Below, piece by piece: positions 14,001 through 17,606 of a stretch of DNA of 17,606 bases. Under the pieces are notes generated by a model. That model saw only the letters and a list, made by a program, of their open reading frames with translations, did no database searches and had not been told where the DNA came from. Source of the stretch: Tannerella sp. (lineage in GTDB: Bacteria; Bacteroidota; Bacteroidia; Bacteroidales; Tannerellaceae); NCBI GenBank assembly GCA_031269635.1, contig JAISYY010000314.1:1-17606 (forward strand), read 5' to 3'. Position numbers and translations under genes: made by a program. Within the stretch, counting starts at the first letter, position 1, and each line of letters opens with the position of its first letter.

Positions 14001-14783
14001 ATGATATATCTGAAGACAGATGAAGAAATAGAGTTGATGCGTGATGCAAATCAACTTGTGGGAAAAACGCTTGGCGAACTGGCGAAACATATAAAGCCGG
14101 GAGTTTCCACTCTTCAACTGGACACGATAGCCGAAATGTTTATACGTGATCACGGTGCAGTACCCGCATTTCTTGGATACGGAGGTTTTCCCGGTTCTAT
14201 TTGTGCGTCGGTAAACGAACAGGTTGTTCACGGTATACCCTCTGATAAAGTGATTTTGAAAGAAGGGGATATTATTTCGGTTGATTGTGGAACCGTACTG
14301 AACGGTTTTGTGGGCGACTCGGCCTATACGTTTTTTGTAGGCGAGGTTTCGGAGGAAATCAAAAAGTTGTTACGTACAACAAAAGAGTCGCTTTATAAGG
14401 GAATTGAACAGGCTGTCGCAGGCAAGAGGGTAGGGGATATCGGCCATGCCGTGCAAACCTATTGTGAATCACGGAATTATTCTGTTGTAAGAGAGCTGGT
14501 AGGACACGGTTGCGGACGCAAGATGCATGAAGAACCGGAAGTGCCGAATTTCGGCCGCCGGGGATGCGGGTCGTTGCTTAAAAACGGAATGTGTATCTGT
14601 ATCGAGCCGATGATCAATCAGGGCAGCAGAAATGTGATCTTTGAACCCGATGGCTGGACGGTACGTACGAAAGACCGTAAATGTTCCGCACATTTTGAAC
14701 ATTGTGTTGCCATAAGACCGGATGGGCCGCAGATATTATCATCGTTTGATTATTTAGAGGTAATTGTAGGAAAGGAATTTTAA
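14001..14783 (+). CDS. map: Methionine aminopeptidase, type I
   Basis: This metalloenzyme removes the initiator methionine from nascent proteins after deformylation. The 260-aa protein has the pita-bread fold residues in order: substrate-side H77, metal ligands D95, D106, H169, E202 and E233, and H176 in RKMHEEP. It lacks the N-terminal zinc-finger or SH3-binding extension of longer types, so it is the short type Ia form. It carries nine cysteines, several next to active-site motifs (C96, C171, C200, C235), more than I would expect. It sits between secY and infA, a position common in many bacteria. Confidence 0.97.
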   Translation: MIYLKTDEEIELMRDANQLVGKTLGELAKHIKPGVSTLQLDTIAEMFIRDHGAVPAFLGYGGFPGSICASVNEQVVHGIPSDKVILKEGDIISVDCGTVLNGFVGDSAYTFFVGEVSEEIKKLLRTTKESLYKGIEQAVAGKRVGDIGHAVQTYCESRNYSVVRELVGHGCGRKMHEEPEVPNFGRRGCGSLLKNGMCICIEPMINQGSRNVIFEPDGWTVRTKDRKCSAHFEHCVAIRPDGPQILSSFDYLEVIVGKEF

Positions 14784-14791
14784 TAATATAT

Positions 14792-15010
14792 ATGGCTAAA
14801 CAAGCTGCAATAGAACAAGACGGATTGATCGTCGAAGCATTGTCGAATGCAATGTTTCGGGTTGAGTTGGAAAACGGGCATGAGATAACCGCACATATAT
14901 CCGGAAAGATGCGCATGCATTACATAAAAATTCTTCCGGGAGATAAAGTGCGGGTTGAGATGTCGCCGTATGATCTTACGAAAGGTCGGATAGCATTCAG
15001 ATACAAATAA
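14792..15010 (+). CDS. infA: Translation initiation factor IF-1
   Basis: IF-1 binds the A site of the small subunit during initiation and boosts IF-2 and IF-3. The 72-aa protein is exactly the usual length and has the S1-type OB fold signature: GLIVEALSNAMFRVELENGHEITAHISGKMR (in pieces GLIVEALSNAMFRVELENG and HEITAHISGKMR), ILPGDKVRVEMSPYDLTKGRI and the terminal FRYK. It starts 8 nt after map and is followed by rpmJ 26 nt later. Confidence 0.98.
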   Translation: MAKQAAIEQDGLIVEALSNAMFRVELENGHEITAHISGKMRMHYIKILPGDKVRVEMSPYDLTKGRIAFRYK

Positions 15011-15036
15011 AGGAAATAACAAAAAAATAGAGAGAT

Positions 15037-15153
15037 ATGAAAGTAAGAGCATCTTTGAAGAAACGTACACCTGACTGTAAAATCGTCAGAAGAGAAGGAC
15101 GTTTATATGTGATTAATAAGAAAAACCCTAAGTTTAAAGAACGTCAGGGTTAA
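15037..15153 (+). CDS. rpmJ: 50S ribosomal protein L36, zinc-free form (bL36)
   Basis: L36 is the smallest large-subunit protein, buried among 23S rRNA helices below the stalk. The 38-aa frame begins MKVRASLKKRTPDCKIVRR and ends KNPKFKERQG. The canonical zinc ligands (C11, C14, C27, H33) are reduced to the single C14, so no ribbon zinc site can form. This zinc-free form is what I recall for Bacteroidales generally. It lies in its standard place between infA and rpsM. The coding end carries an AACCCT/AGGGTT inverted repeat that I do not regard as a terminator. Confidence 0.95.
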   Translation: MKVRASLKKRTPDCKIVRREGRLYVINKKNPKFKERQG

Positions 15154-15194
15154 GTGTTTACCGTAAATTATAAACAATATCAATTAAATATATT

Positions 15195-15575
15195 ATGGCG
15201 ATAAGAATAGTCGGAGTAGATTTGCCGCAGGATAAGAGAGGAGAAATTGCCTTGACCTATATTTATGGTATAGGACGTAGTGCGTCAAATACGATTTTAA
15301 AGAAAGCAGGTATCGACAGAGATATCAAAGTGAAAGACTGGACAGACGATCAGGCAGCTAAAATCCGTGAAGTGATCGGTACGGAGTACAAAGTAGAAGG
15401 AGACCTTCGTTCGGAAATACAACTGAATATCAAACGTCTTATGGATATCGGTTGTTATCGTGGCGTGCGTCATCGTATCGGACTTCCCGTAAGAGGTCAG
15501 AGCACGAAAAACAACGCGCGTACACGCCGTGGAAAGAAGAAAACTGTTGCAAACAAGAAAAAAGCTACTAAATAA
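15195..15575 (+). CDS. rpsM: 30S ribosomal protein S13 (uS13)
   Basis: S13 lies in the head of the small subunit, pairs with S19, and bridges to L5 in the large subunit. The 126-aa protein has the H2TH segment with IYGIGRSASNTILKKAGID, the motif RSEIQLNIKRLMDIGCYRGVRHR, and the terminal basic tail GQSTKNNARTRRGKKKTVA. All are standard. It opens the alpha part; the 41-nt gap before it is AT-rich with no recognisable promoter. Confidence 0.98.
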   Translation: MAIRIVGVDLPQDKRGEIALTYIYGIGRSASNTILKKAGIDRDIKVKDWTDDQAAKIREVIGTEYKVEGDLRSEIQLNIKRLMDIGCYRGVRHRIGLPVRGQSTKNNARTRRGKKKTVANKKKATK

Positions 15576-15585
15576 TAATTGAATT

Positions 15586-15975
15586 ATGGCAAAGAAAGCA
15601 GTCGCAGCGAAAAAAAGAAAAGTTAAAGTAGATGCGTATGGCGAAGCTCATATACATTCGTCATTCAATAATATCATTATCTCTCTCACAAATAGTGACG
15701 GACAAGTGATAAGTTGGTCATCCGCCGGAAAAATGGGATTCCGCAGTTCAAAGAAAAATACGCCTTATGCAGCCCAGATGGCTGCCCAGGATTGTGCTAA
15801 AATAGCCTTTGATCTGGGACTCCGCAGGGTGAAAGTTTATATCAAGGGGCCGGGTAACGGACGCGAATCCGCGATACGTACAATCCATAGTGCAGGTATT
15901 GAGGTGACAGAAATTGTAGATGTGACGCCACTTCCACATAACGGTTGCCGTCCACCGAAAAGAAGAAGAGTATAA
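15586..15975 (+). CDS. rpsK: 30S ribosomal protein S11 (uS11)
   Basis: S11 forms part of the platform and the mRNA exit channel near the E-site. The 129-aa protein has AHIHSSFNNIIISLTN, SWSSAGKMGFRSSKKNTPYAAQ, IKGPGNGRESAIRTI and the C-terminal DVTPLPHNGCRPPKRRRV; the asparagine in HNG is the site of isoaspartate formation reported for E. coli S11. Length is normal. It is followed by a 107-nt structured gap before rpsD, the second longest in the window. Confidence 0.98.
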   Translation: MAKKAVAAKKRKVKVDAYGEAHIHSSFNNIIISLTNSDGQVISWSSAGKMGFRSSKKNTPYAAQMAAQDCAKIAFDLGLRRVKVYIKGPGNGRESAIRTIHSAGIEVTEIVDVTPLPHNGCRPPKRRRV

Positions 15976-15994
15976 TTAATTATAAACAAATAAA

Positions 15995-16053
15995 TTCCGG
16001 TGTGTAAATAGATTGCACTTTTCCTCTCGCAATCGCGGCTGCACGATTCGGAG
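15995..16053 (+). promoter_or_regulatory. Candidate S4 leader with two exclusive hairpins
   Basis: Within the 107-nt gap before rpsD, GATTGC (16011-16016) can pair with GCAATC (16029-16034). The same GCAATC region can instead take part in a longer hairpin: CTC, CG and AATCG (16024-16035, bulges T27 and C30) with CGATTCGGAG (16044-16053), ten pairs around loop CGGCTGCA. The two folds share bases and exclude each other. A further TCCG (15996-15999) can pair with CGGA (16049-16052). S4 is an autogenous mRNA-binding repressor in E. coli and Bacillus, so an S4-responsive leader is a reasonable inference. No T-run follows either stem, which favours control of translation. Confidence 0.5.
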
Positions 16054-16082
16054 TTTATACGTAAATTTAAAACATAAACAAA

Positions 16083-16688
16083 ATGGCAAGATATACAGGT
16101 CCAAAAACAAAAATTGCTCGTAAGTTCGGCGAAGCTATATACGGAGCGGATAAAGTATTGTCGAAGAAAAATTATCCGCCGGGACAGCACGGTATCAACC
16201 GCCGCAGAAAAACGTCCGAGTATGGCACACAGTTACGCGAAAAACAAAAAGCGAAATACACCTATGGTGTGTTGGAGAAACAATTCAGAAACATGTTTGA
16301 AAAAGCGTCACGTTCTAAAGGAATTACCGGCGAGGTATTGTTGCAGTTGCTCGAAAGCCGCTTAGACAATATCGTGTTCCGCCTTGGTTTGGCGCCAACC
16401 CGCGATGCGGCACGTCAGCTCGTTTCTCACCGTCATATTTCGGTTGACGGGCGCGTGGTTAACATCCCTTCTTATTCCGTAAAACCGGGACAGATCATCA
16501 GTGTACGTGAACGCTCTAAGTCTCTCGAAGTGATAGCCAATGCGCTATCGGGGTTTAATCACAGCAAATATCCCTGGATAGAATGGGATCAGGCGTCTAT
16601 GAGTGGTAAACTTCTTCATCTTCCGGAAAGAGCGGATATACCGGAAAATATTAAAGAACAGTTGATTGTAGAATTATATTCTAAATAA
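16083..16688 (+). CDS. rpsD: 30S ribosomal protein S4, cysteine-free form (uS4)
   Basis: S4 starts assembly of the 16S 5' domain, lines the mRNA entry, and in several bacteria represses its own operon by binding a leader pseudoknot. The 201-aa protein has YPPGQHGINRRRKTSEYG-type sequence in the N-terminal domain and the S4 RNA-binding domain LLESRLDNIVFRLGLAPTRDAARQLVSHRHISVDG around residues 88-122. It has no cysteine at all, so it is the zinc-free form. Its leader is A-rich (aaacataaacaaaATG) and follows a structured region. rpoA begins 6 nt after the stop. Confidence 0.98.
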   Translation: MARYTGPKTKIARKFGEAIYGADKVLSKKNYPPGQHGINRRRKTSEYGTQLREKQKAKYTYGVLEKQFRNMFEKASRSKGITGEVLLQLLESRLDNIVFRLGLAPTRDAARQLVSHRHISVDGRVVNIPSYSVKPGQIISVRERSKSLEVIANALSGFNHSKYPWIEWDQASMSGKLLHLPERADIPENIKEQLIVELYSK

Positions 16689-16694
16689 CAGATT

Positions 16695-17606
16695 ATGGCG
16701 ATATTAGCATTCCAGAAACCCGATAAGGTATTAATGTTAGAAGCGGACGCGTTTTTCGGGAAATTTGAATTTCGTCCGTTAGAACCCGGCTACGGTATTA
16801 CGATAGGTAATGCATTGCGTCGTATTCTCTTGTCTTCCTTGGAAGGATATGCCATTTCATCTGTGAAAATTGAGGGTGTTGAACATGAGTTCGCTACAAT
16901 ACCGGGCGTTCTCGAAGATGTCACAAATATCATCCTTAATCTGAAACAGGTACGTTTCAAATACGAAGGGGATGACGTTGATGAAGAGAAAGTTACCGTT
17001 TCCGTTTCAAAAAAGGATGTGTTCAAGGCCGGTGATATCGGTAAACAGTTGACCGGCGGTTTTGAAGTCCTCAATCCCGATTTGGAAATATGTCACCTTG
17101 ACCCGAATGCTTCGTTCCTGCTCGAAGTGATTATAAATAAAGGTCGCGGTTATGTGCCTGCAGATGAACATGTCCTGCCTCAGGATATAAAGGATGTAAA
17201 GGTTATCGCAGTCGATTCGATTTATACTCCCATCCGGAATGTGAAATATACGGTTGAGAACTATCGTGTTGAACAAAAGACCGATTATGAGAAATTGATT
17301 CTTGAAATTACTACCGATGGCTCCGTACATCCGAAAGAAGCATTGAAAGAGGCAGCTAAAATATTGATTCATCATTTTATGTTGTTTTCCGACGAGAAGA
17401 TTGCAATGGAAACCGTTGATACGGAAGTGAACGAAGAATTTAATGAAGAGATATTGCACATGCGTCAGTTACTTAAAACGAAACTTGCGGATATGGATCT
17501 TTCCGTTCGCGCGTTGAATTGTTTAAAAGCTGCGGATGTGGAAACTTTAGGAGAACTTGTTCATTATAATAAAAATGATCTGCTGAAGTTCCGTAACTTC
17601 GGTAAA
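16695..17606 (+). CDS. rpoA: RNA polymerase alpha subunit, 3' end beyond window
   Basis: Alpha dimerises to start RNA polymerase assembly and its C-terminal domain contacts UP elements and activators. The open frame from the ATG at 16695 gives 304 residues up to the window edge without a stop; about 25 are expected to be missing. The N-terminal domain has the dimer-interface motif PGYGITIGNALRRILLSSLEGYA around residues 31-53 (in pieces) and later ILIHHFMLFSDE. After an acidic linker the C-terminal domain appears: DLSVRALNCLKAADVETLGEL, with R272 at the place of E. coli R265 and the following NCLK. rplQ normally comes next, outside the window. Confidence 0.97.
   Translation, partial: MAILAFQKPDKVLMLEADAFFGKFEFRPLEPGYGITIGNALRRILLSSLEGYAISSVKIEGVEHEFATIPGVLEDVTNIILNLKQVRFKYEGDDVDEEKVTVSVSKKDVFKAGDIGKQLTGGFEVLNPDLEICHLDPNASFLLEVIINKGRGYVPADEHVLPQDIKDVKVIAVDSIYTPIRNVKYTVENYRVEQKTDYEKLILEITTDGSVHPKEALKEAAKILIHHFMLFSDEKIAMETVDTEVNEEFNEEILHMRQLLKTKLADMDLSVRALNCLKAADVETLGELVHYNKNDLLKFRNFGK

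Noticed and set aside
15124..15151. Inverted repeat AACCCT/AGGGTT across the rpmJ stop as a terminator
   Set aside because: Only six pairs around a 16-nt loop and no T-run after it; both arms are constrained by the L36 coding sequence.

Overview
The window is one uninterrupted, all-plus-strand ribosomal protein supercluster in which the classical str, S10, spc and alpha operons are fused end to end. It holds 32 genes, 31 complete and one (rpoA) cut by the right edge. The organism is almost certainly a member of Bacteroidetes, most likely order Bacteroidales. The evidence is a Bacteroides-type promoter (TTG, 19 bp, TATCTTTG) ahead of rpsL, A-rich rather than Shine-Dalgarno leaders before most starts, lineage-typical protein variants (zinc-free L36, an S10 loop reading NRSTFVNKKSREQFE, SecY with VKPG in the C5 loop), and gene order rpsL-rpsG-fusA-rpsJ without tuf and secY-map-infA without adk. 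I cannot settle family or genus.

Layout. 1-104: promoter and short leader. 105-3309: str part (rpsL, rpsG, fusA), with a 163-nt non-coding spacer between rpsL and rpsG. 3326-8507: S10 part (rpsJ, rplC, rplD, rplW, rplB, rpsS, rplV, rpsC, rplP, rpmC, rpsQ). 8509-14783: spc part (rplN, rplX, rplE, rpsN, rpsH, rplF, rplR, rpsE, rpmD, rplO, secY) ending in map. 14792-17606: infA, rpmJ and the alpha part (rpsM, rpsK, rpsD, rpoA). The shortest genes, rpmD (58 aa) and rpmJ (38 aa), are present and intact. No stretch over 300 bases lacks a gene, and I see no convincing intrinsic terminator, tRNA, rRNA, mobile element or CRISPR array.

Function. The genes encode proteins of both ribosomal subunits, the translocase EF-G, initiation factor IF-1, methionine aminopeptidase for nascent-chain processing, the SecY channel that docks on the ribosome, and the RNA polymerase alpha subunit. 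Co-transcription would couple ribosome, protein-export and polymerase supply.

I do not see an undescribed gene system. The parts worth a second look are non-coding: a leader before rpsD with two mutually exclusive hairpins (candidate S4 autoregulatory RNA), a hairpin before rpsH, the rpsL-rpsG spacer, and three strong Shine-Dalgarno sequences (before rplW, rplF and rpmD) in a phylum that rarely uses them. Smaller oddities are repeat-built C-terminal tails on S12 and S3.
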